Positions 1-8,482 of a DNA stretch of 64,000 bases are shown piece by piece. Both the position numbers and the translations under genes were made by a program. Positions within the stretch are counted from its first letter, which is position 1. The number at the start of each line of letters is the position of its first letter. The notes below the pieces were generated by a model. It was not told the DNA's origin, did no database searches, and saw only the letters and a program-made list of their open reading frames with translations. Source of the DNA: Anaerolineales bacterium UBA6055 (GTDB taxonomy: Bacteria; Chloroflexota; Anaerolineae; Aggregatilineales; Phototrophicaceae); NCBI GenBank assembly GCA_002428985.1, contig DIYL01000048.1, forward strand, positions 73,061 through 137,060, read 5' to 3'.

Positions 1-1023
1 TGGCATCGGTTCAGCAGAAACAGTCAATGGGAATTCGGTTTCATCGATATTTCCTGTGATTGACAAAATCGCTAAAAATTCACCAGATTCAGGAGCGGTT
101 ACACTGAATATTGCATTAGCAAAAAATGCACCACCATTGAGTCGGGTATCGCCGACTTCTTCGCCAGCTTGAACAAAGGTAACGATTATACTTTCTGGCA
201 ATTCAGCATCCGGCGCAATTGACACAGGATATACCATGTTAGCTTCGGCAGTTAATGCAAATACTAAGGCGTTACGACCTTGTAAGACAGCGGACTGTGG
301 GCCATCGTCAAGACTGATTTTTTCCACAGGTGCGAATGTAACTGTCGCGGTTGTAGGCTCAGTGGCATCGGCTGGACTCTTGATGAGTAACCCAACATTT
401 TCTGTCTCTTTGGCGATAACAGCATAGCTTGTTATATTTGCTCCATTCAAACTTTTACCATACGCACCACCATTACTATTATAGAGCTCACCACTTAAAC
501 GCAGATTGGCACTATCCCGATTAGTATAGCCAATATTAAATATGTCATTTTGTGTGACTGGAAACGCAATATACGCACTGTCACCCGGCTCGATTTCGAC
601 ATCAAGTGTGGTTTCTACATAGTCTTCTATAATGACACCACCAATGCTCACGCTGATTGTATAGTCACCAACCCCCGACTGACTACCAATCTGAATTGTG
701 TAGTCTGTATCAGTAGTCGGATACACAAACATGCGTGCATCCGGTACACCCTGCACTTTGTCCTGATTCGAACCAATATTTTGATCATCTTCATCGTACA
801 AAACCATGGATGGATTAAAATCATCTGACACAACATCAATTTGATAGAGTGTATTGGCTGGCACACTAACGATATAGCGGGGTAATTCTCCTTCGGCAAT
901 TGTTGCTGTCACAGGAGTATCAACAACGATTGGGGTGGGTGCTTCAGCTTCTTGTGCGATCCCAATACCTACAAGAAGTGAAAGTACAACACATACAATT
1001 ATGTATCTTGCTTTGTAAATCAT
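1..1023 (-). CDS. Secreted protein with pre-peptidase-like beta domains (partial, C-terminus off window)
   Basis: An open frame runs leftward from an ATG at 1023 to the window edge (341 codons, no stop), so the C-terminus is missing. The first ~22 residues are a signal peptide (MIYKARYIIV then a hydrophobic stretch ending GIGIAQ). After a Pro/Thr-rich linker come repeated beta-rich modules of about 100-110 residues with patterns such as 'GELPRYIVSVPA', 'YTIQIGSQSGVGDYTISV' and 'PGDSAYIAFPV', which resemble bacterial pre-peptidase C-terminal (PPC) domains. No catalytic domain is visible in this part. Seen: signal peptide and repeats. Inferred: exported or surface protein. It is divergent from deoC across a 572-base gap. 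Confidence 0.75.
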   Translation of the reverse strand, partial: MIYKARYIIVCVVLSLLVGIGIAQEAEAPTPIVVDTPVTATIAEGELPRYIVSVPANTLYQIDVVSDDFNPSMVLYDEDDQNIGSNQDKVQGVPDARMFVYPTTDTDYTIQIGSQSGVGDYTISVSIGGVIIEDYVETTLDVEIEPGDSAYIAFPVTQNDIFNIGYTNRDSANLRLSGELYNSNGGAYGKSLNGANITSYAVIAKETENVGLLIKSPADATEPTTATVTFAPVEKISLDDGPQSAVLQGRNALVFALTAEANMVYPVSIAPDAELPESIIVTFVQAGEEVGDTRLNGGAFFANAIFSVTAPESGEFLAILSITGNIDETEFPLTVSAEPMP

Positions 1024-1595
1024 GTTAATCAGGTCCCTTCACCTAAAGTTTTCACAACTTCATTATTAGACAATCACGAAATTTGACAAATTCGCATGGG
1101 ACGGCAAAATGTATCCCGTTAGACGCTATCAGATAGTAGTTTAAAGGCGTAAATCCCTTATAAATACATCTATTGAGGCTGACTGGTTAATTGAGCGATG
1201 TGGCTCTATTGGTAAAGGAATGGAGATACTTATAAATAATTTTTTATGATGTTTTTGTTACATTTTTATAATTAACATGTGATATTCGATAATCACGGCG
1301 AGTCATCGTCACAGTGTCTTGAAGTCGGTTAAAATCCTGTAGTTGTCAGTTTAACCAGACAGGTGATTGGTTTCCGGTTATTTATTATTAGTAAAGACTC
1401 TCATTAACGACGCTTTTTCTCTAAAACCAACGACCAATAACCAACAACTTAAGCGGATGTGTAAGATGCCATAGTGAATCATCACAAAGTTTAACCGAAA
1501 TAGATACACTACCATCGTCTCCCCTGTCTGTCGTCACAATCAAACTTGCGCTATAATCTCCATATTCTGTCCAACAGATCAATAGGTAGAGACTC
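1024..1595. promoter_or_regulatory. Intergenic region between divergent genes, with a possible deoC promoter
   Basis: This 572-base stretch is AT-rich and holds no supportable gene. A perfect TATAAT lies at 1552-1557, about 40 bases before the deoC start, but the hexamer 17 bases upstream (TGTCGT) is a poor -35. A GGTAGAG sequence just before the ATG at 1596 serves as a ribosome site. The rest shows nothing recognisable. Confidence 0.4.
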
Positions 1596-2558
1596 ATGGC
1601 AACAGCCCCTTTTGAACGCAACCCCGGTATCCCACTCGATTTGGGATGGGTAAATGATACAACTATAAATTTAAGTGCGACCCAACGCCGTGCTAAAACA
1701 ATGGGCACACGTCGCAGTGTTAAAAAAGAATGGCAAGCCGCATGGCTATTACGTGCCATCACGATGATTGACCTGACAACCCTCGCTGGTGATGATACCC
1801 CCGGCAAAGTGTATCGGATGTGTGCCAAAGCTAAGCAACCCTTACGCCAAGATCTTGTTGATGCCCTTGATATTGGTGACATTAACCTGACAACTGGCGC
1901 AGTATGTGTCTATCATGAACGGATTGGTGATGCAGTTGATGCCCTCAAAGGCACAGATATTCCAGTTGCAGCGGTGTCGACGGGGTTTCCAGCCGGATTG
2001 AGTCCGTTCAAACAACGGATTGAAGAAATTAAGCAATCTGTCAAAGCAGGTGCGAAAGAGATCGATATTGTCATTTCTCGTGAGCATGTATTACAGGGCA
2101 ACTGGAAAGCCCTCTATGACGAAGTCTGCGAGATGCGTCAAGCCTGTGGGGATGCGCATATGAAGACGATTTTAGCGACGGGTGAACTCGGTCCACTATG
2201 GCATGTGGCGCAAGCCAGTAAAGTCTGCATGATGGCAGGAGCAGATTTCATCAAGACAAGCACGGGTAAAGAACCTGTCAACGCAACCTTAGAAGTTAGC
2301 CTGACAATGGTACGCGAAATTCGCGCTTATCACGAGATGACTGGATATAAAGTCGGATTCAAACCTGCCGGTGGTATCCGGACAGCAAAAGATGCACTCA
2401 CATGGATGATCTTGATGAAAGAAGAACTGGGTGACGACTGGCTCAATAATCACTTGTTCCGGTTTGGTGCATCTAGCTTATTGACCGACATCGAACGCCA
2501 ATTATCGCATCACGTCACCGGGCATTATGCTGCCAGCCATCATATGCCAATGGGCTAA
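1596..2558 (+). CDS. deoC: Deoxyribose-phosphate aldolase, long (eukaryote-like) form
   Basis: Cleaves 2-deoxy-D-ribose 5-phosphate to glyceraldehyde 3-phosphate and acetaldehyde in deoxynucleoside catabolism; cytosolic class I aldolase. The Schiff-base lysine is Lys220 in GADFIKTSTGK, and the second conserved lysine is Lys256 in 'KVGFKPAGGIRT'. The segment MIDLTTLAGDDT near residue 57 and the 320-aa length match the longer animal/DERA-type branch rather than the ~250-aa E. coli form. A TIM-barrel core spans roughly residues 50-300. It stands alone, followed directly by a terminator; other nucleoside genes (nucleoside hydrolase, BMP protein) are elsewhere in the window. The start has GGTAGAG upstream. 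Very likely correct. Confidence 0.95.
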   Translation: MATAPFERNPGIPLDLGWVNDTTINLSATQRRAKTMGTRRSVKKEWQAAWLLRAITMIDLTTLAGDDTPGKVYRMCAKAKQPLRQDLVDALDIGDINLTTGAVCVYHERIGDAVDALKGTDIPVAAVSTGFPAGLSPFKQRIEEIKQSVKAGAKEIDIVISREHVLQGNWKALYDEVCEMRQACGDAHMKTILATGELGPLWHVAQASKVCMMAGADFIKTSTGKEPVNATLEVSLTMVREIRAYHEMTGYKVGFKPAGGIRTAKDALTWMILMKEELGDDWLNNHLFRFGASSLLTDIERQLSHHVTGHYAASHHMPMG

Positions 2559-2582
2559 AATTAAACAACATTCAAGAACTCG

Positions 2583-2619
2583 AAAGTCCTTTTATGTATA
2601 TAACATAGAGGGACTTTTT
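2583..2619 (+). terminator. Rho-independent terminator after deoC
   Basis: AAAGTCC (2583-2589) pairs with GGACTTT (2611-2617), with an inner TATGT/ACATA stem, and the T run continues to 2619. It lies 25 bases after the deoC stop. Confidence 0.8.
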
Positions 2620-2693
2620 ATATACAAAGTTGACAACAGCACACCTATCCGGCATGCTAAACGCAGATTTTGCAAACACAACAGGCACACATC

Positions 2694-3821
2694 ATGACAT
2701 ACAAAACCAGTCTATCACTCCTAATATTACTCATCGTAACATGGACGTTGTCAGCTCAAGAGACTGTACCAACAGTCGAAGACTTTTGGAATGGCGATGC
2801 CGAATGGATCGTGGATATAGAAGATGTCGGATTGCCGATTGGTGAGAGTGATACCGTATCGATGGGGGATGGAGTCTATCGGTCTTATCTGCATGCCAGC
2901 GACCAATCTGCAGGCGTGATTGACCAATGTGGGATGCCAGTCGAATTCCCCGGTTGTTTAACCCTGTGGGAAAGTAGCGACAACGGTGAGACTTTTGATA
3001 TGCCGATTCCGGTGTGTTTGATGCCATGCGAAAGTTGCCCCTGTGATGACCAACGCGACCACATCACCGCGCAACAATATCCACGTGTGACAGTCGCTGA
3101 TGATGGGACATGGTATATGGCGTATGAGTGGCATGCCCAAACGATTCTCCGGCAATCCGAGAATGGCATTAGCTGGTCGGATTGGAATTATATGATTACA
3201 CCTGCGGGTACATGGCATACCAATGACTTCCCGTGCAGTGAGATTGAACGCATCGGCTCGCATCCGAATATTCGTGGCGAAGTTCATAACTGCTTGCTCG
3301 GTGCCCCTCCGGGAATTTATATCGAGGGTGATATGCTTTATGTGTTTGTCGCGGCTGGGTCAGCACCCGGTCACATGCGCTGTTATAAAGGGAATCGTCA
3401 TGACCCATTAGATGAGTTGACTGTATGTGATAACGATCCACTTTTTGAAGGGGCACGCGAATACGGCGATATCGATTTACGCGGTGCAGAAGCCCATGAT
3501 TATTTCGACTTTCGTTATGTGAGTTCCGCCGAAGTCACAAAAATCGGTGATCACTATTATATGTTCTACGAAGGAATTCGCGGCCCCGAAGAACTCGAAA
3601 TCGGCAGTGATACCCAATTTGCATTAGGTATTGCGCGCTCAGTCACCGATCAAATTGATGGTGCATGGGAAAAATTCGACAATAACCCGATCATCATGGA
3701 TATGCAATTTAATTGGGGTATCGGTCATGCCGATCTTGTGGTGATTGATGGCGTGACCTATCTCTATTCCGCGACCTCAACCAAAACGCGCGGACGTTAT
3801 CAACTTGTGTGGAAAGAGTAG
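2694..3821 (+). CDS. Secreted five-bladed beta-propeller protein, glycosidase-like
   Basis: 375 residues from the ATG at 2694; an upstream TTG at 2670 would extend it by 8 residues but would place charged and polar residues before the signal peptide. Residues 1-22 form a signal peptide ending TLSAQE. The body has repeated propeller-like strands: 'DDGTWYMAYEWHAQ', 'GDHYYMFYEGIRG', 'LGIARSVTDQIDGAWEKF', 'GIGHADLVVIDG'. These resemble GH43/GH32/GH130-type five-bladed propellers, in which 'xxYYMFYEG' strands are typical. Several Cys pairs (CLMPCESCPC) suit an exported protein. Inferred: secreted carbohydrate-active enzyme or sugar-binding propeller; catalytic acids cannot be assigned by eye. The next gene, also exported, follows 39 bases later. 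Confidence 0.6.
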   Translation: MTYKTSLSLLILLIVTWTLSAQETVPTVEDFWNGDAEWIVDIEDVGLPIGESDTVSMGDGVYRSYLHASDQSAGVIDQCGMPVEFPGCLTLWESSDNGETFDMPIPVCLMPCESCPCDDQRDHITAQQYPRVTVADDGTWYMAYEWHAQTILRQSENGISWSDWNYMITPAGTWHTNDFPCSEIERIGSHPNIRGEVHNCLLGAPPGIYIEGDMLYVFVAAGSAPGHMRCYKGNRHDPLDELTVCDNDPLFEGAREYGDIDLRGAEAHDYFDFRYVSSAEVTKIGDHYYMFYEGIRGPEELEIGSDTQFALGIARSVTDQIDGAWEKFDNNPIIMDMQFNWGIGHADLVVIDGVTYLYSATSTKTRGRYQLVWKE

Positions 3822-3860
3822 AGGAATTATTTTACGATGGACATTGGTAGAGGAAAATCA

Positions 3861-4931
3861 ATGCAATTAATCATCCGATGTTTAATGATTTATATATATC
3901 TCTTGTTTTTGGGAAGTATCGCAATTGCCCAACACTTCCCCGATGGATTAATTGCTTATACACCTCACGAAAACTGTGAGCATTACTGTGTTAATCGCAT
4001 TTTGATCATTGATCCGAATACAGGTGAAACTGTCGAGATTGAATCCGATGGGCATCATACGATTTACAGTGAATCTTTAGATTGGTCCGCTGGACAACGT
4101 TATCTGCTTTATTGGACAAATGATTTTAAAGCGAACATTGCTGATGCCAATACAGGCGAAACTGTTGGCGAAATAGAATTTTTCCAAGAAATTGGTAGAC
4201 CTATTCGTCAAGGTGTTTGGTACGATTGGCATCCGACACAACCTCTCATTGCATTTATATATATCAGCGATTTTGAACCCGACCAACCATTCCATAGTCT
4301 TCATCTATTTGATGTGCCGACCCAACAATGGATTCCACTAATTGATGACCTCAATATTCACCCATATCTTGTGCAATGGTCGCCTGATGGTCAAAAAATC
4401 TTATTCAGAAGTGGTGACGTTGGTACATATCCAGAATCTGACTTGTATATATATGATATGTTGACACAGAATATTGTTAACTTGACAGATGCAAGCAATT
4501 GGTACGGACATCCTGACTGGTCGGCTGATAGTGAACGCATCACTTATGTGCTGGATACAGACGTGCTTATCCATAATATCTACACGCAAGAAATCGAGAG
4601 TCTTTACGATTTTGAGGATTTACATATCGGTGGGTCTGAGTGGGCGTTAGATGATACGGCAATTCTTGTTTGGACACATGATACAAGCAATGAAGATAAT
4701 GATATTGAATTCTATTTGATTGATTTAGCAGAGAAATCATCTGACCTTATTCTTGAAGTCTCATCACATTTTAGCGGATATGACATCTCCCCAGATGGCA
4801 CAGCTATTGTGTATCTCGCAGGCGAAACTAATCCTAAAGATGTCTGCATTCTGAGTTTGATCACTCAAGAAGAGGCATGTTTAGATGGTGAAAAAGCATA
4901 TAGGGTAAGCTACCCGGCTTGGGGGAATTAA
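3861..4931 (+). CDS. Secreted TolB-like WD40/PD40 beta-propeller protein
   Basis: 356 residues from the ATG at 3861, chosen because GAGGAAAATCA precedes it; an ATG at 3837 is in frame but has no ribosome site. Residues ~1-24 are a signal peptide ending SIAIAQ. Repeated PD40/TolB-type blades are visible: 'VQWSPDGQKILFRSG', 'PDWSADSERITYVL', 'SEWALDDTAILVWT', 'DISPDGTAIVYLAG'. No enzymatic domain is seen. Family proteins of this type bind partners or peptides outside the membrane. It is likely co-transcribed with the preceding secreted propeller and ends head-to-head with the nucleoside hydrolase gene, one base away. Confidence 0.7.
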   Translation: MQLIIRCLMIYIYLLFLGSIAIAQHFPDGLIAYTPHENCEHYCVNRILIIDPNTGETVEIESDGHHTIYSESLDWSAGQRYLLYWTNDFKANIADANTGETVGEIEFFQEIGRPIRQGVWYDWHPTQPLIAFIYISDFEPDQPFHSLHLFDVPTQQWIPLIDDLNIHPYLVQWSPDGQKILFRSGDVGTYPESDLYIYDMLTQNIVNLTDASNWYGHPDWSADSERITYVLDTDVLIHNIYTQEIESLYDFEDLHIGGSEWALDDTAILVWTHDTSNEDNDIEFYLIDLAEKSSDLILEVSSHFSGYDISPDGTAIVYLAGETNPKDVCILSLITQEEACLDGEKAYRVSYPAWGN

Positions 4932-4932
4932 C

Positions 4933-5883
4933 CTATTTCACAGCATCGTCAAGCAGTTGCTGGAATCCATCCATGTTGATTTGTGTCACGACGGTCATAT
5001 TCGGGAAGTGCCCGTCACGGGTGACCCCGTCAATCATGTCGCGATAGTCAACCATTAATTGACCACGCGCGTAAGTTCCACCGAGTTCCATCGCCGTATA
5101 ATAATCATCGGATTTTTCAATGAGATCCGGTTCAAGTGTGATGGCCATCGCAAGTGGGTCAGGTAGTGCATATTTCGTCACACCACGTTCTCGGATCCGA
5201 GCAACGAAGCGCTCACTGATTTTGTGAACAAACTCACTGCGATCTGTGCCATGATTACACCACGCTTCATACCAATCCCATGACATACAGTGGGCGAGGG
5301 TTGTCTCCCAGCTAATCAATTCTGGATAAGGGGCAGACTTGCCAAAAGTATCCAGTACGATTTGCACGGCTTCGGGATCGGCATAAAAGTTGTATTCTGC
5401 CAGAGCGGTTGCGTTACCGTGCGCGCCAATTGTCCCACCCATAATGACCAATCGTTTGATTTTATCCGGTAAGGTCGGGTCGAGGCGAACAGCTAACGCC
5501 AGATTCGTCAGTGGGCCGAGTGCAAGAATTTCATATTCATTCGGGTTTTCGTTGATGAGTCGAATGAGGGCATTCACAGCATGTTCGTCTTCGGGTTGGC
5601 GCGTGGACTGTGGAATATCTGCGCCACCAAATCCATCATCCCCATGAACATGCGCAGCATCAACATAGGGTGCAACGAGGGGTAGTTCTGCCCCGACATA
5701 ATGAGGCACATCTGCATCACAGAGATCTAGTATACGCGGGACATTTTTAGTGACTTCGGTCACATGCACATTGCCTGTGACCATTGTAATTGCGGATACG
5801 ATGGTGTTGGGGTGGGTCAACGCCATCAATATTGCCTGCGAATCATCCACCCCAGCATCGGTATCAATGATTAGTTTTCTCAT
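4933..5883 (-). CDS. Inosine/uridine-preferring nucleoside hydrolase
   Basis: Hydrolyses the N-glycosidic bond of ribonucleosides, giving base and ribose. The N-terminal calcium-binding signature IDTDAGVDDSQA (residues 6-17) is diagnostic of the IUNH family. Further family segments are 'ILALGPLTNLALA', 'LVIMGGTIGAHGNATALAEYNFYADPEA' (split here: the NFYADPEA motif) and 'DPLAMAITLEPDLI'. Length 316 is normal for the family. No signal peptide, so cytosolic. Its start overlaps the stop of the upstream ParB-like gene by four bases (ATGA), implying translational coupling. Substrate preference cannot be read from sequence. Confidence 0.93.
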   Translation of the reverse strand: MRKLIIDTDAGVDDSQAILMALTHPNTIVSAITMVTGNVHVTEVTKNVPRILDLCDADVPHYVGAELPLVAPYVDAAHVHGDDGFGGADIPQSTRQPEDEHAVNALIRLINENPNEYEILALGPLTNLALAVRLDPTLPDKIKRLVIMGGTIGAHGNATALAEYNFYADPEAVQIVLDTFGKSAPYPELISWETTLAHCMSWDWYEAWCNHGTDRSEFVHKISERFVARIRERGVTKYALPDPLAMAITLEPDLIEKSDDYYTAMELGGTYARGQLMVDYRDMIDGVTRDGHFPNMTVVTQINMDGFQQLLDDAVK

Positions 5884-6884
5884 GCGGATTGTTCATTCTG
5901 GTGACCCTCCGCCCCTTGAATCTTGATGGAGTTCATGACTTGTGTCCGTGTGAGCATGACAGATTTGTCGTCCTCTTCGTTAAGTTCTTCTGGCACATCA
6001 ATATCTTCTTCTTCCAGATATGTTTTGAGTGCATCACTGAACGTACGAGCTGGAGACTCATTGCCATATTGACGGCGCAAGTCCATCATATGATCCATCA
6101 GCCACAGGTACAAATCACCTTCGGTACGGGTGGTCTTATTCCCTTTACATAATTCCATTACATTGTACTTGCGAATCAAACCGATGGCAGGCTTGTACAC
6201 TGTGTAATACCAGTGTGCTGTCACAGTTTCTGTTGTGACAGGGTTGCCTTCGATTTGCTCCAGTACGCGTTGGTGCATAAAAATATGCCCCATCAGTTCA
6301 TGATACCGCGCAGGTATCGTTAATTCAATAGATTCATGGTCAGGAACAGCCCGCCCAAGCCCTGTTTCCTCAAGGAAGTTCGCATAGGCTTCTGCCGATT
6401 GCATCTGTTGATTGGTCATCCCCGGACGTAATGGAACCGTCGTCGGGAGTTCGGTGACATGAGATTCAATTGTGCCAGCCCCTAATTGACGGGCAACAGA
6501 CACACGATGATTGCCATCACGAACAAAATAGACATCCCCAACCTTGTATAGTTCGATTGGTGGTGGACCCTGTAGGCTATTTGCAACAGCATAGACACGA
6601 CTCCAGCGATCCCGCATATTATTGCTCTTGGGCAAGAACGTTGCTGTAAAGTCCTTATATCGTCCGACACTGCCCACGATTTTTTCGAGTGGGACTTCGT
6701 GGATACCCTTATAGTGTTCTTCGTGTAAGTTAAACCTCGCGCGTACCTCATCAAAGTTCATCAACTCATTATGTTGACGTGTGATGAGCCCTAAGATTTC
6801 TTGCCAGAATGCACGTGTACGAACAGACTGGAATTTGTTTACGCCTTCGATGTAGTTGCTACGGAATGTTGTATCGTCAGCCAT
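5880..6884 (-). CDS. ParB/Srx-fold protein of unknown role
   Basis: 334 residues. The middle carries a ParB-like N-terminal domain signature, 'YKVGDVYFVRDGNHRVSVAR' (about residues 112-131), followed by 'LGAGTIESHVTELPT'. In this fold the GNHR/GHHR motif binds nucleotide. There is no ParB HTH or ParA neighbour, so chromosome segregation is unlikely; the C-terminal half is helical and charged with no recognised domain. It is translationally coupled to the nucleoside hydrolase (4-base overlap), suggesting a nucleotide- or nucleoside-linked regulatory or enzymatic role (inference). Confidence 0.65.
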   Translation of the reverse strand: MADDTTFRSNYIEGVNKFQSVRTRAFWQEILGLITRQHNELMNFDEVRARFNLHEEHYKGIHEVPLEKIVGSVGRYKDFTATFLPKSNNMRDRWSRVYAVANSLQGPPPIELYKVGDVYFVRDGNHRVSVARQLGAGTIESHVTELPTTVPLRPGMTNQQMQSAEAYANFLEETGLGRAVPDHESIELTIPARYHELMGHIFMHQRVLEQIEGNPVTTETVTAHWYYTVYKPAIGLIRKYNVMELCKGNKTTRTEGDLYLWLMDHMMDLRRQYGNESPARTFSDALKTYLEEEDIDVPEELNEEDDKSVMLTRTQVMNSIKIQGAEGHQNEQSA

Positions 6885-7675
6885 AGCTACCTCTTTTCTA
6901 CTTAGTATTCGCTATCTTTATCTTCGGATAAATTGGGCACTGGTATCTACACCAGTTTTGCCAAACTTCTCACCAAAGTTTTTGTGACAACCGCACTGCT
7001 TTTTAGTGGTTTTGTCACAATCAAGCAAAATAATGGACAACATCTTGTAATAAGGTAACAATTGTTCAGATTTGGCGTATCTCACATGATCAATATACCA
7101 TAGTTTAATCGTTTAAGTTGTTAAATCTTCGATAAATATTCATACACAACTTCTGAACAATCAAGATATTTTTTTGTCTAGTTTTAATCTCAGGAATTAT
7201 ACGCGGAAGAAATTTAGTAGGTTGCACCAATACATTATATAGACAAGGTTAGCGTATGATGTCTTACCTGTAAAGGGGGGCAATTCCGCCGATTCTCCTA
7301 CGGAATATATGTCAATTTTGCCTCATTAAAAATATCCGTGCAATAGGATCGAACCAAATACCTCATAATAACAACCATAATATAATCGGAAAGTTCAATG
7401 CACCAAGCACAGTATATCCATACCGATGTTTATTCGGATTACTCTACTGACCTAAAATCTTTTTTGATAACAACTCCTTGTTGCACCTTCGGCTTATTAC
7501 TTTGAATCTCAGCATAAAATCACAATGCGACCCTCAAGACGCTAAATATAAAAGGTCATAAGAATTTTTGATTTACCCACATGCATACATTACAATAAGA
7601 TAATTTCAACCACACAATAACATTAATACTATACCATAACGAACATTGTCATATCATAGTGCCGAGGTGAATTAA
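6885..7675. other. Long AT-rich intergenic region, no gene seen
   Basis: 791 bases between divergent genes. No protein or RNA gene can be supported. Apart from the inverted repeat at 6981-7020 I see only AT-rich DNA. A ribosome site (GAGGTG) lies just before the ATG at 7676. Confidence 0.5.
6981..7020. promoter_or_regulatory. Long inverted repeat with TTGTGACAA arms
   Basis: The outer arms TTTGTGACAA and TTTGTCACAA plus inner CCGCACT/AGTGG form a near-perfect hairpin of about 15 base pairs with a loop of about 7. It sits about 100 bases upstream of the ParB-like gene. No T run follows, so an operator or leader hairpin is more likely than a terminator. Confidence 0.45.
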
Positions 7676-8434
7676 ATGAATATACGACAGGATGTAGCAG
7701 AGTTACTCAACAAGACAAAAAGCATTGTTGTATTGCTAACAGGGATTGTGCTTCTTATCACATTGCTCTTCTTAGGGATTCGCATTTTTCCCATCGATGA
7801 ATATTGGCTCAATATTTTTACTGAATTTTTAAGCATTGTGGCAACAATTGGTGTTTTAAATGAGATTGCAAAATATCGTGAAACCCGCCAACGACATACC
7901 CAGACAATTGAAAATGTGAGTAGCCCCGTGCAGGCAATTGCGGTCACCGCCGCTAGCTCATTATTGCGTAATGGGTATCTTCAAGGCAAAAAAAGCGAGT
8001 TACGTGATAAAGACCTTTCGCACGCCGATTTGCGCCGTGTGCGATTGCCAAATAGCAATTTAGACGGGACAATCATGCGCAAGGTCAAGTTAGACGAGTG
8101 TTATCTACGAGAAGCATCGTTACAAGGTGTCGATTTATCAGTTGCATCGGTTACACATGCTGATTTGTCAGGCGCAGAGATGCACTATAGCACGCTTGTT
8201 GGTGCTAATTTGACGCAAACCGACCTGACATATGTTAAATTTGTTGATGCCATGTTACTTAATGCAATTCTTGTTAATTGTAATTTATCTCATGCCAACC
8301 TAGAGGGTGCTAATCTTAAAAACACGAACCTCAAAGGTGCTAATATGGATGAAGTGAAATGCAATCATCGGACAATACTGCCAGACGATCAATTCTGGCA
8401 CGAAGGTGTTGATTGGCGAGCCTATACAACTTAG
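7676..8434 (+). CDS. Membrane-anchored pentapeptide-repeat protein
   Basis: 252 residues. Residues ~17-37 (IVVLLTGIVLLITLLFLGIR region) and ~45-60 form two membrane segments, followed by a cytoplasmic basic stretch (KYRETRQRHTQ). From about residue 110 to 235 runs a pentapeptide-repeat right-handed beta-helix with the A(D/N)LxX pattern: 'LSHADLRRVRLPNSNLDG', 'ASVTHADLSGAEM', 'GANLTQTDLTYV', 'NLSHANLEGANLKNTNLKGANMDE'. Such helices are protein-interaction scaffolds; no enzymatic role is implied. It precedes the broken kinase gene by about 50 bases in the same direction. Confidence 0.85.
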   Translation: MNIRQDVAELLNKTKSIVVLLTGIVLLITLLFLGIRIFPIDEYWLNIFTEFLSIVATIGVLNEIAKYRETRQRHTQTIENVSSPVQAIAVTAASSLLRNGYLQGKKSELRDKDLSHADLRRVRLPNSNLDGTIMRKVKLDECYLREASLQGVDLSVASVTHADLSGAEMHYSTLVGANLTQTDLTYVKFVDAMLLNAILVNCNLSHANLEGANLKNTNLKGANMDEVKCNHRTILPDDQFWHEGVDWRAYTT

Positions 8435-8482
8435 AATTCTCCTTAATTCGTTTAATTTATTGTAGATCAATCAGGTAACCCA

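Noticed and set aside
1421..1882. 153-aa reading frame on the minus strand over the deoC start
   Set aside because: It lies opposite the well-supported deoC gene and shows no protein-like features.
5880..6884. Chromosome-partition ParB
   Set aside because: Lacks the ParB HTH and any ParA neighbour; only the ParB/Srx-type motif is present.
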